In this document: positions 47,001 to 56,123 of the stretch, in pieces
Numbering within the stretch: the first letter of the stretch is position 1
Layout of the letters: every line of letters begins with the position of its first letter
Program-made: the position numbers and the translations under genes
The notes under the pieces: generated by a model
What the model was told of the DNA's origin: nothing
Databases searched by the model: none
Seen by the model: the letters and a program-made list of their open reading frames with translations, nothing else
DNA from: Dyadobacter chenwenxiniae
GTDB lineage: Bacteria > Bacteroidota > Bacteroidia > Cytophagales > Spirosomataceae
Length of the DNA stretch: 64,000 bases
Assembly (NCBI RefSeq): GCF_022869785.1
Contig: NZ_CP094997.1
Location: forward strand, 1,426,001 to 1,490,000
Direction of reading: 5' to 3'

Positions 47001-47678
47001 AACTTCGCTCAGACTTTTTGTATCCTCTTTTAATGCAATCGTCAGACTGGTATTATTTCCCACAGGCACTTCCCTGGTTTGAAAACCAATGTAAGAAAAG
47101 ATCAAAACATCTGATTCTGAGTCAACCCGGATCTTGAAATTACCGTCTTCATCCGTTAACGAGCCTTCCGATGTGCCTTTAACGAGCACGCTTACGCCAG
47201 GCAACGGACTGTTTTCTGAATCGGTTACCTGACCTTTGACCAAAATGTCCTTTATCTGAGCCGATGGTGTCCGTCCCGAAGTCAGCGGGCGGTTTGTGAG
47301 GCTTTCCAATGCTTCGGGCTGGTCTTTCGATTTGTAAACCACAATGCTTTCCTCTGTTTCTCGGAAAGAGTAGGGGGTTTCGGCCAAAACTGATTCCAGC
47401 ACTTCTTTCACGCTGGTCTCCTGGAAGTCACTGCTATGGACCTTTATTTTCCGGACTTCTTTATTGTTGTAGGAAAAATCGATCTGACTTGCCTTACTGA
47501 TTTTTTCAATGGCTTTTTCGAGCGAAACATCACTGAAACTGATTGTGACTTTTTTGCTCATGAGGCGCTGGCTGTAACCATTTTCCGCCAGCAAAGTCCC
47601 CGCCGTAGTAACCAACACCCCAAACATGATCAATCCGGCCCTCATGACTCTGATTAGTTTAGTAGTTCTTCTTTTCAT
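44074..47678 (-). pseudogene. SusC/RagA-like TonB-dependent transporter with STN domain, two frameshifts
   Basis: Together the frames encode a SusC of about 1,200 residues: signal peptide, STN domain (about 40-115, transduces to FecR/sigma), carboxypeptidase-regulatory-like domain (143-217), plug (from about 228, VVVGYGTQKKANLTGAVSTVD) and barrel. The main frame (47678-44535) is lost after GNSTP at about 44579, where two bases appear to be missing. The homologous reading (YQYGIRLGADWKGFD) continues in a second frame to about 44466, and then a third frame (44529-44074 ORF) carries the normal C terminus with MDYWTPE and the final LQLTF. This is a decayed gene or a sequencing error; without correction the barrel end is missing and the protein probably would not fold in the membrane. 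Confidence 0.85.
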
Positions 47679-47803
47679 AAATTAGCTAGGTTTAGTAATC
47701 ACTTATTAAACACGGCAAATGCCGGGGTGTGGATCCGTCAAAATCAGCCCCCGGGTTTGTATTTATTTGTGCTGGGCCTGTTGGCGCAGGTCCAGCATTT
47801 CTG

Positions 47804-48691
47804 TTACTGACAGCCCTCTCCGCTTACGATCACCTCCTTTCCGTCTATTTCGTAGCGGATTCCCTGGATGTCACTCACAAGGTCCATCACACTTTCGAGG
47901 CTCTGATGGGTACTAAACCGAATGCTGTTTTCGCATTCTTTAAATTTTTGCCTATCAAAGTGAATGCTCACCTGATAGGCATTTTCCACAGCTAATATCA
48001 AATCTTCAAAGCGCACTGACTTTAATATCACATTTCCCGATTTCCAGTCGACCGTTTCAGCCGCCTCCACCAGGACTTCTTTTTCATATCCACTGTTTTT
48101 TTCAAAAATCACTTCCTGGTCTTTTTCCAAAAGTGCCAGCGGTTCGGCACCGCGTGAAACGGCCACTTTTCCGGTGACAACCGTCACGATTTCGTGGGCT
48201 AATTCCCTGTAAGCCTTCACCCTGAATGAGGTTCCAAGCACCCGGGTGTCGAGGTGCGCGCTGTGGACCGTGAATGGTGCCGTTGTATCGCGCTTAACCT
48301 GAAAAAAAACTTCACCTTCTTCCAAAAAAACTTCCCGCGTTTCACCGAATTTGGCGGGATATCTCAGAACACTGGCCGCATTCAGCCACACATGCGAACC
48401 ATCGGGCAGGGTTACTTCCCGCGTTTCTCCCGACGCCGCGGTAATGGTGATCATATCTTCAGGAACGGAACTGTTCAGGTTATATAAGTAAACTCCTGTT
48501 GCTGAAAGTATAAGAATTGACGCGGCAGCGGCCACGGCATACCATTTCCGGAAAAATATGTTTCTGGCTTTGCCGAAATTTAATGTTTGATCAATCCGGG
48601 CCTTGATCTCGTTTCCGTTCGGTGCATGTTTGTTTTCACCGTCCGTGGGAGGTTCCAGTCCGAGGCTTTTATAGAGGTCGTCAATGTCCAT
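47804..48691 (-). CDS. FecR-family anti-sigma factor
   Basis: A 295-residue single-pass inner-membrane regulator. A cytoplasmic N-terminal part is followed by one TM helix (about 50-70, WYAVAAAASILILSATGVYLY). The periplasmic FecR domain has ETREVTLPDGSHVWLNAASVLRYP and the VLGTSFRVKAY motif, and ends in a DUF4974/STN-like domain (about 215-290, FEDLILAVENAYQVSIHF). It should receive the signal from the STN domain of the SusC protein and control the sigma factor encoded upstream. Confidence 0.95.
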   Translation of the reverse strand: MDIDDLYKSLGLEPPTDGENKHAPNGNEIKARIDQTLNFGKARNIFFRKWYAVAAAASILILSATGVYLYNLNSSVPEDMITITAASGETREVTLPDGSHVWLNAASVLRYPAKFGETREVFLEEGEVFFQVKRDTTAPFTVHSAHLDTRVLGTSFRVKAYRELAHEIVTVVTGKVAVSRGAEPLALLEKDQEVIFEKNSGYEKEVLVEAAETVDWKSGNVILKSVRFEDLILAVENAYQVSIHFDRQKFKECENSIRFSTHQSLESVMDLVSDIQGIRYEIDGKEVIVSGEGCQ

Positions 48692-48825
48692 TGAGTGCGT
48701 TTTTTAATTGATCCTATAAAATGCGGGATCATAAATGGTACTAATAATGACATGACGATTGGCAAAGACGGTGGTACTATGCCGAGTAGAAATTGTCATG
48801 AATTTTTTTGCAATAGCGAAAGCCA

Positions 48826-48890
48826 GTCGCAAAGCGACGCAACATTGGCAGAGATAGAAAGGAGCTTCGGTGTTGGAATGCCGGAGGCAT
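48826..48890. repeat. Two small palindromes between sigma and fecR
   Basis: GTCGC-AAA-GCGAC at 48826-48838 and ATGCC-GGA-GGCAT at 48878-48890, inside the 241-bp gap between the sigma factor stop and the fecR start. The second resembles the palindromic cores of extragenic repeats such as the one at 34391-34593. They may be remnants of REP-like elements or act as mRNA stem-loops that lower fecR expression relative to the sigma gene. Confidence 0.5.
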
Positions 48891-48932
48891 GTAATGACAT
48901 CCAATGTGGTTGCATTAAATTAACATGTATTT

Positions 48933-49478
48933 TTACAAATGCAGTTCTTTCAGCCGAAGCCGCCGGATGGCGTTGCTGATCTGGTTTTTAACGGTTTGAG
49001 GAGAAAGGGACAGTTTTTGGGCGATTTCCGAGGTTGACAAATGCTCTTGCCGGCTCAGCAAAAATATCTTCCGCATGTCCGCAGGCAGATTTTCTACTTC
49101 CGCCATCAGTTGTTTTTCAATGTCATTACAAGCGACCGCATCAAAAAACTGATTTTCGCTTGCGGCCGTCCTATCCAGGAGACTCTGCTGCACGCGCAAA
49201 CGAAACACTTCCTTCCGGTTCTGATCGATGAGCCGGTTGGTCAGCATGGTGTGCAAATATCCGATAAATGTGCTGTGAATGGTTATTTCCTGCCGCTTGT
49301 TCCAGATGTCCACAAACAGGTCATGAACAAGATCTTCGGCGAGGGAGGCATTGTGTAGTTTTTTGAAACCGATATCATAAATAACCTTCCAATAACGCAC
49401 ATACAGCTCGTTGAAGGCGTTTCTGTCATCTCCATCCTTCAAAAGATTCATTAAAGCTATGTCTGATAAATCGTTCAA
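48933..49478 (-). CDS. ECF sigma factor of the Bacteroidota FecI-like group
   Basis: A 181-residue sigma-70 family factor with region 2 at about 15-85 (AFNELYVRYWKVIYDIGFKK, DLVHDLFVDIW) and region 4 at about 125-175 (VENLPADMRKIFLLSRQEHLSTSEIAQKLSLSPQTVKNQISNAIRRLR). No extension. It heads the sigma-FecR-SusC-SusD-phosphoesterase group on the minus strand and should activate that locus when the FecR/SusC signal is on. Confidence 0.94.
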   Translation of the reverse strand: MNDLSDIALMNLLKDGDDRNAFNELYVRYWKVIYDIGFKKLHNASLAEDLVHDLFVDIWNKRQEITIHSTFIGYLHTMLTNRLIDQNRKEVFRLRVQQSLLDRTAASENQFFDAVACNDIEKQLMAEVENLPADMRKIFLLSRQEHLSTSEIAQKLSLSPQTVKNQISNAIRRLRLKELHL

Positions 49479-49643
49479 ATGATTACTGGGGATAATGACG
49501 AGATAGGCAGAATGAAAAATTGGACTCTAACTTATACAAACGGGCATGAATTTACAACCACCTGGCTGAATTATCCTGCCAATCAACAATCTTTGTAATT
49601 TAGCTGCTTTTCTTTCACTCACCGTTAATACTGCGTTTATCAC

Positions 49644-50642
49644 ATGTACGTAAATCGTTATCTGTCTCCGCTCATCGTTTACTATTACTCGTGGCGAATG
49701 GTGCTTTTTTCTCTCTTTACGGGTTCTATGGCCATTTTTGTTTATACCTATCTTGGGTGGGTCTGGGTAGCAATTCCCTGGTTGCCAGTGTCCCTGATTG
49801 GTACAGCGACCGCTTTTTTTGTTGGTTTTAAAAACAATCAGTCCTATGACCGAAGCTGGGAAGCACGCAAGATCTGGGGCAGCATTACGAACCATAGCCG
49901 GTCTTTTGGAGCGGCGTTGAGGGCTTTTGCTTATAGTGATCAAATGGAATTTGCGGACGAAAACGACGATGTCAAGGTGATGATTCACAGGCACATTGCA
50001 TGGCTTTACGCTTTGAAAAATGCCATGGCCCAACGCACTGCTTGGGAGCATAAAGACCGGGCGAGCAAGCGTCAGCGGGAGGCGTTGCACAGATCGCAAA
50101 CGCCTTGCGACATTGAAATAGAAAAGTATCTTCCTGCTGACGAGCACAGCGCATTAAAAAATAAGAAAAACCTTTCAACGCAAATATTAGATAAGCAGTC
50201 ACAACATTTAGCAAGACTCAGGCGGGCCGGCAGGGTGGATGCTTACCAGCACGTAGCACTTCAAAACCTCATTTCCAGCCTCTATGATGAACAAGGCAAG
50301 AGCGAGCGGATCAAAAACACGCCGTTTCCCCGTCAGTATGCCACCACCTCGAACCTTTTTATTTTTGTTTTCATGACATTGCTGCCGTTCGGTCTGCTGC
50401 CGCAATTCGTTGAGCTGGGAGAAAGGTATATGTTCCTCCTGATTCCGTTCAACATGATTGTTTCCTGGGTTTTCATGTTCATGGAATATGTGGGCGATAT
50501 CAGCGAAAATCCCTTCGAGGGCCTGCTGAATGACATTCCCGTGGGCACCATCGTCCGCAATATTGAAATAGATCTCATTGACATGCTCGACAACGAACCA
50601 ACACCGGAGAAGTTACAGCCTTATTATGGAGCATTGTTTTGA
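49644..50642 (+). CDS. Bestrophin-family (UPF0187) channel protein
   Basis: A 332-residue inner-membrane protein of the bestrophin/UPF0187 family, pentameric anion or cation channels. Seen in YYYSWRMVLFSLFTGSMAIFVYTYLG (TM1), WLPVSLIGTATAFFVGFKNNQSYDRSWEARKIWG (TM2 and the signature), ATTSNLFIFVFMTLLPFGL, and the conserved ENPFEGLLNDIPVGTI near the end. Divergent from the sigma factor gene. The transported ion cannot be read. Confidence 0.95.
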   Translation: MYVNRYLSPLIVYYYSWRMVLFSLFTGSMAIFVYTYLGWVWVAIPWLPVSLIGTATAFFVGFKNNQSYDRSWEARKIWGSITNHSRSFGAALRAFAYSDQMEFADENDDVKVMIHRHIAWLYALKNAMAQRTAWEHKDRASKRQREALHRSQTPCDIEIEKYLPADEHSALKNKKNLSTQILDKQSQHLARLRRAGRVDAYQHVALQNLISSLYDEQGKSERIKNTPFPRQYATTSNLFIFVFMTLLPFGLLPQFVELGERYMFLLIPFNMIVSWVFMFMEYVGDISENPFEGLLNDIPVGTIVRNIEIDLIDMLDNEPTPEKLQPYYGALF

Positions 50643-50666
50643 TTTTTTGAGCCAAAACCTACTCGT

Positions 50667-51602
50667 TTAATAACTTGCCAGCTGCTTCGAGGAAAGCCAT
50701 TTTTGCAGGTGAAGGGACACTTGATCCGCTGCTTGCTTATGTCCGTAACAGGTCCAGTGACGATCGTAAACAAAGGTCCATTCACCCTGGTTTTCGGAAT
50801 CCAGCGAGATCGTTTTAAATCCGGCGGCTTGCACTTCCGCTTTCAGCGCGTCGGGGACCTTTGGGTGAAAGACGATAATTTTGTTTTCTACATTATATTT
50901 CTCTTTCACGAACTGCATGAGCAATTTCATGTAACGGGAGTGATCGGGTTGTGGGACCATTTTGGCGGGAGCATGTGCATTGACATTCAACTTGATATCA
51001 GTTAATGGAAATCTTTGAAACAAGTAGTAGGCGAATTTGGCATTGTACAGCATCGTTTTGAGCCTCGCGGACTTCATTATTCCTGCAACAACCTTCTGGT
51101 TTGTCAGATCAACCTGCGTAATGTCGGAGTGGACCTTTATTTCCCTTACACTTTCAGTAAAGTCAGTTGGGTTGACATATATCAGATGAAGCTGCGGCTT
51201 CAATGAATCCATGCTGTTCGCAATTTCCATTGCTTCGATAAACGAGACGCCTGAGCGGGCGGCTTCTACAAAATTCATCTCAGGAACACGCGCTTTGAGC
51301 AGCAAATCCTGGTGACAATCGGCGGGATTCATGAAGTTTTCAATGAAAGAATCTCCGATAATTGTAACCAGATTTTCATAACTTCCTGGTATGGTGCCTG
51401 TCCAGCCAAGTTCGTTGGTTGCCCAGTTGTGGTTACCGCCTTTCCAGTAGCCCTGCTGTTTTGGAATGTACCGCTGGATTTTACTTGCATCCAGGAAACG
51501 TTTGGGGACTTCGCTCGTTAAATGCCAGACCCTTACCACTATTTCACCCAAGACAAACCCGGCCGCGAGGAAAATCAGAAATTTGAATAAGAACTTAGCC
51601 AT
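50667..51602 (-). CDS. SGNH/GDSL-like protein, partner of MBOAT
   Basis: A 311-residue protein with an N-terminal membrane anchor (residues 5-22, FKFLIFLAAGFVLGEIVV), then an SGNH-like domain. The nucleophile block is IIGDSFIENF, and the late D-x-x-H block is DRHWTCYGHKQAA. The ATG directly follows the stop of the MBOAT gene (TAGATG), so the two are translated together. Such pairs (AlgI with AlgJ/AlgX, PatA/PatB, DltB/DltD) transfer acyl groups to extracellular glycans. Which glycan is not shown. Confidence 0.85.
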   Translation of the reverse strand: MAKFLFKFLIFLAAGFVLGEIVVRVWHLTSEVPKRFLDASKIQRYIPKQQGYWKGGNHNWATNELGWTGTIPGSYENLVTIIGDSFIENFMNPADCHQDLLLKARVPEMNFVEAARSGVSFIEAMEIANSMDSLKPQLHLIYVNPTDFTESVREIKVHSDITQVDLTNQKVVAGIMKSARLKTMLYNAKFAYYLFQRFPLTDIKLNVNAHAPAKMVPQPDHSRYMKLLMQFVKEKYNVENKIIVFHPKVPDALKAEVQAAGFKTISLDSENQGEWTFVYDRHWTCYGHKQAADQVSLHLQKWLSSKQLASY

Positions 51603-53039
51603 CTAGAATTGAAAATAAATAAACTGCTGCTGTTTCCCTGTAAAAACGAAGATTGCAATCACTATACAGTAATAGAATCCCCACTTGAAGGCCCTCGGCC
51701 AATGGAAGCCGAATCGTGCAATGGCGTACGGATGCTCGCGTCCGATCCATTCCACAATAAAGAATGCAGCTATCAAGAGCATTAACTCTCCCCGAAATAG
51801 ATCAGGCTTTGTAAACAAACTTGATGAAAAAATTCCGCTGATGTATTCGAATGCATGTCTGATGTTTTCTGCCCGGAACAAGATCCATGCAAAAACAGTC
51901 ATAGTGAATGTTACCAATATGTGAAATACATCGTTAACCGTCGGCAATAAGCGCCCTTTGGCTACAATGTCGATATGCTCGCGATTGCTTTTTGAAATTA
52001 ATAACGGCAGGAAATAAACAGCATTGAGCGCACCCCAGGCAAGAAATGTCCAGTTAGCACCGTGCCAGAAGCCACTAAGCAAAAATATAATAAAAGTGTT
52101 TCGAACTTTCAGCCAGATGCCGCCACGGCTTCCTCCCAATGGAAAATATACATAGTCTCTGAACCAGGACGAAAGCGATATATGCCAGCGCCGCCAGAAC
52201 TCCGCAATGTCCCTAGAAAAATAGGGGTAAGAGAAATTGCGCAGCAGCTCAATCCCCATTATTCTGGCCACTCCTAAAGCGATATCTGAATAGCCGGAAA
52301 AATCCCCGTAAATCTGTATGGCAAAGAAAAATGCACCTAAAAGCAATGTGCTACCGCCATAGCTCTCATGATTATTGAAGGCCAAATTAGCAAGCTCGGC
52401 GCAGTTATCGGCAATCACGATTTTCTTGAAAAGTCCCCAGAGTATCTGCCTGAGTCCGTCAGAGGCTTGTGCGTAGCTAAATACTCTTTTCTGCTGGATT
52501 TGCGGCAAAAGATGTGTGGCCCGCTCGATGGGACCAGCGACAAGCAGCGGAAAAAAACTCACAAAAACCGCGTAGTCAATCAAGTCTTTCTCCGGCTTGA
52601 TCCTTTCCTTGTAAATGTCGATGACATACGACAAACCATGAAATGTGTAAAACGAAATGCCTACCGGCAAGACGAGGTTCAATGTATGAGGATTAGCGGA
52701 AAAGCCAAGCAGCGAAAGTCCGTCCGCGAACGACTCCGCAAAGAAATTGTAATATTTGAGTACACCCAGCAGTGAAAGGTTAATGGCGATACTTAAAACG
52801 AGCCAAAATTTTCTTACGCCTGGTATTTTTGAGCTTCCCATTTTAAGCCCGGTAAAATAATCCAGGGCAATAGAGAAAATGAGAAGGAAAACAAACCGGT
52901 AATCCCAGCAAGCATAAAAATACAAACTTGCAATTAACAGGATAATGTTCTGCAATCGAAGACTGTTTCTGGCACAGATCCAGTAAAGGAAAAGAACAGC
53001 CGGGAAAAAGAGAGCAAAACTCAGAGAGTTAAAAAGCAT
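51603..53039 (-). CDS. MBOAT-family O-acyltransferase (AlgI/DltB-like)
   Basis: A 478-residue polytopic membrane protein with around ten hydrophobic segments. The MBOAT signature is complete: FPYFSRDIAEFWRRWHISLSSWFRDYVYFPLGG, and the putative active-site His is in LLSGFWHGANWTFL. The family moves an acyl group across the inner membrane onto a secreted polysaccharide. ATG 53039 (MLFNSLSF) is preferred over a longer frame to 53093. Forms an operon with the SGNH gene downstream. Confidence 0.95.
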   Translation of the reverse strand: MLFNSLSFALFFPAVLFLYWICARNSLRLQNIILLIASLYFYACWDYRFVFLLIFSIALDYFTGLKMGSSKIPGVRKFWLVLSIAINLSLLGVLKYYNFFAESFADGLSLLGFSANPHTLNLVLPVGISFYTFHGLSYVIDIYKERIKPEKDLIDYAVFVSFFPLLVAGPIERATHLLPQIQQKRVFSYAQASDGLRQILWGLFKKIVIADNCAELANLAFNNHESYGGSTLLLGAFFFAIQIYGDFSGYSDIALGVARIMGIELLRNFSYPYFSRDIAEFWRRWHISLSSWFRDYVYFPLGGSRGGIWLKVRNTFIIFLLSGFWHGANWTFLAWGALNAVYFLPLLISKSNREHIDIVAKGRLLPTVNDVFHILVTFTMTVFAWILFRAENIRHAFEYISGIFSSSLFTKPDLFRGELMLLIAAFFIVEWIGREHPYAIARFGFHWPRAFKWGFYYCIVIAIFVFTGKQQQFIYFQF

Positions 53040-53196
53040 TGTCCGGATAAATTTAATAGTGTGTCTGCTGGCATTCGCCACCTGATTCCGCAAATATAGC
53101 TATTCAATGATAATTTACAATATTCCAGTGTTGTTCCTGGGCTGTGCCAGAAAAATTTCTCTAAGACGCACATTATAAGATTCTTAAAGTGTAGTG

Positions 53197-53775
53197 CTAA
53201 ACTTTCACCCGGACATTCTCCGCGGCCTTTTCAGCCGTCATTGTCACGCGCTGCTGACGGGTTTCCGGTCTTTTCGCATCTGAGATCCAGGTTAGGATCA
53301 GGCGTTTTGCAGAGGGTGGAAAGGCCAGGAAATTTTTGAGCGCTGCTTCATTTTTGTCAAGCAATTCCTGCAAATCTGGCGGAATGACTGCGTTTTCTGC
53401 GTCAACCAAGGCTTCCCACGTTCCTGTTTCTTTGGCAAGATCGATGAGCGCCTGGCCTTGCGGAGTCATCAAGCCAGCGGCGGTTAACCGCTCGACACGC
53501 TCCTTGTTGACCGCGCTCCATTTCCCGGATACTTTTCTGGGCGTGAACATGAGATAACTGCTTTCTGCATCACGTTTTACAGATTTTGAATCGATCCAGC
53601 CAAAGCACAGCGCTTCTTCAATTGACTCTGGATAATATACGCTGGGCGTTTTACTGTTTTTGTGGTAAATGATCAGCCAGACGGATTTCTCCGTCTGACT
53701 GTTTTGGGAGAGCCATTCACGCCATTCTTTCCGGCTTGGTGCGTAAAAGGCCTTGATGTCATTTTTGGTTTCCAT
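53197..53775 (-). CDS. YdeI/OmpD-associated family protein
   Basis: A 192-residue protein of the YdeI/OmpD-associated family: FYAPSRKEWREWL start, IEEALCFGWIDSKSVK (signature), MFTPRKVSGKWSAVNKERVERL, and a helical C-terminal part (NFLAFPPSAKRLILTWI). Family members are linked to bacteriocin or peptide tolerance, but the biochemical role is unknown. Monocistronic. Confidence 0.92.
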   Translation of the reverse strand: METKNDIKAFYAPSRKEWREWLSQNSQTEKSVWLIIYHKNSKTPSVYYPESIEEALCFGWIDSKSVKRDAESSYLMFTPRKVSGKWSAVNKERVERLTAAGLMTPQGQALIDLAKETGTWEALVDAENAVIPPDLQELLDKNEAALKNFLAFPPSAKRLILTWISDAKRPETRQQRVTMTAEKAAENVRVKV

Positions 53776-53814
53776 GGTGCTGAAAAAAGCTTTTGCGAAA
53801 ATTCCTTTGACGGG

Positions 53815-54246
53815 CTATTGATTTTTTGAGCTTAAAATATCCAGATAATGCTTGTTATACATGATCCCCAACACATTCCCGAACGGATCGACGACCGAGG
53901 CTGTGACAAAACCTTCTCCGCGCACGGTAATGGGATCATAAGGCTTTGCGCCGTGTGCCAGCAATTTTTCCCAGGCTGCGTGAATGTCGTCCACATGCCA
54001 GTGAAGGACGGCCCCGCCAGGTCTTCCATCGCCCGGGCCATTCGGCGACCATTTGCTGTCAACAATGCCCAATTCGTGCTGGTAATCGCCTAAGCGGAAT
54101 TCGATATATGCCGGGTTCTCTGCGTCCGGACGTTGGAAATACGCTTCGATACCTAATAATTCGGTGTACCATTGTCGCGCCGCTTTCACGTCATCTGCCC
54201 AAAAATTGAGCGTTGCCATGCCCCTTAATGTTTGTTCGCCAGCCAT
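53815..54246 (-). CDS. VOC (glyoxalase/bleomycin-resistance) family protein
   Basis: A 143-residue two-module VOC protein. The start GMATLNFWADDVKAARQWYTELLG and the second half VDDIHAAWEKLLAHGAK, then VDPFGNVLGIM, follow the family. VOC proteins bind metal and catalyse isomerisation, dioxygenation or thiol conjugation, or only bind ligands. It sits between the YdeI gene and the YafY-like regulator on the same strand. Confidence 0.92.
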   Translation of the reverse strand: MAGEQTLRGMATLNFWADDVKAARQWYTELLGIEAYFQRPDAENPAYIEFRLGDYQHELGIVDSKWSPNGPGDGRPGGAVLHWHVDDIHAAWEKLLAHGAKPYDPITVRGEGFVTASVVDPFGNVLGIMYNKHYLDILSSKNQ

Positions 54247-54323
54247 TTTGTTTCTTGTTTTGGTTCAAATCTGATTTCCTTACAAAGGTAAAATGGTCGT
54301 GCGACAGCCTTATGTCAGGGGTA

Positions 54324-55028
54324 TCATGACTTTTTTTGAGACATTTCGAAATATTCCTGCAAAGTCATTTTGTGCGGCGCAAACCGCTCGTTAAGCACCG
54401 TCAAATTTCTTATCCGGTCCAGCCGAAACGTACGAAAAGCTTTGCGCAGGCGGCACCAGGCCACCAAAAGCCAGTTTTCCTGAGTACTTAATAATGCAAA
54501 CGGCTCAATGGTGCGGGAAGAGCTTTCGTTGGTGTCCGGGGAATGGTAGTCAATATTCAGTAGGGTAAATCGGGTTAATGCCAGTTGCAGATCGGCCAGG
54601 TTCGTGCTCGTCCGGTTATTTCCCGCATTGTGGCCAAATAAAATCCGCTCCGAAAGCAAATTGGCGCTGTCTTTCGTGTTATGTCGCAATACAGCCTTGA
54701 TTTTCCCAATCGCCTGACGATATTCTTTTACGAACGATGCGTCCTTGTTTTTAATGACCAATTGTTCTGCGGTAATCAATGCGTTGGCCTCTGTTTCCGT
54801 AAACATAACCGGCGACAACCGGTAACCATCCATGAGCGAGTAACCTTTCCCTTCCTCCGTCACGACCGGCACACCGCTTTGTTCCAATGCCCGCATATCC
54901 CGGTAAATTGTCCGGACGCTGACCGAAAATTTTTCTGCGAGATCCGGCGCTGTAATCAGCCTTTTTGTTTGCAATTGGGTCAAAATGGCGGTCAGGCGTG
55001 AAAGCCGCTTGGTATCATTGTCTATCAT
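54324..55028 (-). CDS. YafY-type transcriptional regulator (HTH + WYL)
   Basis: A 234-residue regulator with an N-terminal DeoR/HTH_11-like winged helix (about 5-60, LSRLTAILTQLQTKRLI, VSVRTIYRDMRALEQSGVPV) and a WYL domain from about 135 (IDYHSPD ... WLLVAWCRLRKAFRTFRLDRI). WYL domains usually bind nucleic acid or nucleotides. It lies upstream of the VOC gene on the same strand (77-bp gap) and may control it. Stand-alone WYL regulators of this sort also occur outside phage-defence loci. Confidence 0.93.
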   Translation of the reverse strand: MIDNDTKRLSRLTAILTQLQTKRLITAPDLAEKFSVSVRTIYRDMRALEQSGVPVVTEEGKGYSLMDGYRLSPVMFTETEANALITAEQLVIKNKDASFVKEYRQAIGKIKAVLRHNTKDSANLLSERILFGHNAGNNRTSTNLADLQLALTRFTLLNIDYHSPDTNESSSRTIEPFALLSTQENWLLVAWCRLRKAFRTFRLDRIRNLTVLNERFAPHKMTLQEYFEMSQKKS

Positions 55029-55097
55029 CTTGTGTCTATGGCTAAGGCGGCTAAGTTAATGACTGTCAGTCAAACTTAGCCGCCTTACGACCCGGAA

Positions 55098-55865
55098 TTA
55101 TGAAATCGCCAGTCTAATGGCTCTTTCTATCGGGCTTTCGCCATGGATGTGCAACGCAGTTCGCAACAACAGAGGAGGCTGCGCCATGAATTTTGGGTTT
55201 AGCCCGTGATGCGCTTGCGCAGCGTGCACAATAAATGGATGACAGAGATAAACCGTTCCTGCTTTGCCGGTCGCCAGCACTTCTTCACGCGCAGGGAATT
55301 TGTCCAACTCACCGGCGACTTCCATAAAACTGAGCCCTTCATCGCCTTTCGGAGCCAGCAACCGGGCGACATCCAGATGAGAGCCCGCACGGATCCGTGT
55401 GGGCGCATCATGTATCCCGACATCCGAATAAAGGAATAGCATGAGCAAACCACGGCCTTTGGAATGTATGTTAATGCGCCAATAGAAAAAATTGGTCGGT
55501 TCCGCACCCGGAAAACCCGCGTCCACATGCCAGCCTGCGTCACCGGGATCTTCGTCCGATGGAAAGCGGATCGGAAAAGTGCCCATACTGCCGCAAGGCA
55601 ACCACTTACCTGGTCCAACAAGTTGATCATATGCACGTTGCAAAACAGGCTGATTCGCAGATTGCACGAAGGGCTTCTGTGGATACATACCCAAACGCAC
55701 AACCGGTTTTTTCCAACTAGCGGGATCATGGCGATCCAGGCCAAGATCCGCCCAGAGAATATCACAGACTTCCTCAGCTACTTTCTCAGGGAAAGCGTTA
55801 TCAACACGCAAAAAACCTTTATGAATGAAATCATCAATCTGATGATTGTCCAATATTGCTTCCAT
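55098..55865 (-). CDS. Phytanoyl-CoA dioxygenase (PhyH)-like protein
   Basis: A 255-residue Fe(II)/2-oxoglutarate-dependent oxygenase-like protein. The iron-binding H-x-D is in GWHVDAGF and the distal His is in LCHPFIVHAA. IRAGSHLD is typical of PhyH-like proteins. ATG 55865 is preferred; the frame runs on to 55961 but the added part is unlike the family. Substrate unknown. Confidence 0.88.
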   Translation of the reverse strand: MEAILDNHQIDDFIHKGFLRVDNAFPEKVAEEVCDILWADLGLDRHDPASWKKPVVRLGMYPQKPFVQSANQPVLQRAYDQLVGPGKWLPCGSMGTFPIRFPSDEDPGDAGWHVDAGFPGAEPTNFFYWRINIHSKGRGLLMLFLYSDVGIHDAPTRIRAGSHLDVARLLAPKGDEGLSFMEVAGELDKFPAREEVLATGKAGTVYLCHPFIVHAAQAHHGLNPKFMAQPPLLLRTALHIHGESPIERAIRLAIS

Positions 55866-56123
55866 AACATTGTTTAAAATCCGATCAAAAAGCAAGCGCA
55901 ATGCGTTGTTTAGATCTTGTTGTAAAAATAAAAAATGCACAATGTAACATTCCCTTATCAAGAAAGGGAGCGCGTCCGGGTCGACGCTTGGAGCATATCA
56001 GAGTGTGGGAGTCATCCTCATAATCACAAATCTAGAAATCGCAGGCAAATTTTACAAGCGTAAATCCACTCAAATTCCGGCATGATTTGTTTGGTAATTT
56101 GTTAAATTCAAAAAAAAGAAATT

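Noticed and set aside
54324..55028. WYL-domain regulator as part of a phage-defence island
   Set aside because: The neighbours are VOC, YdeI and PhyH-like genes; no defence genes are nearby.
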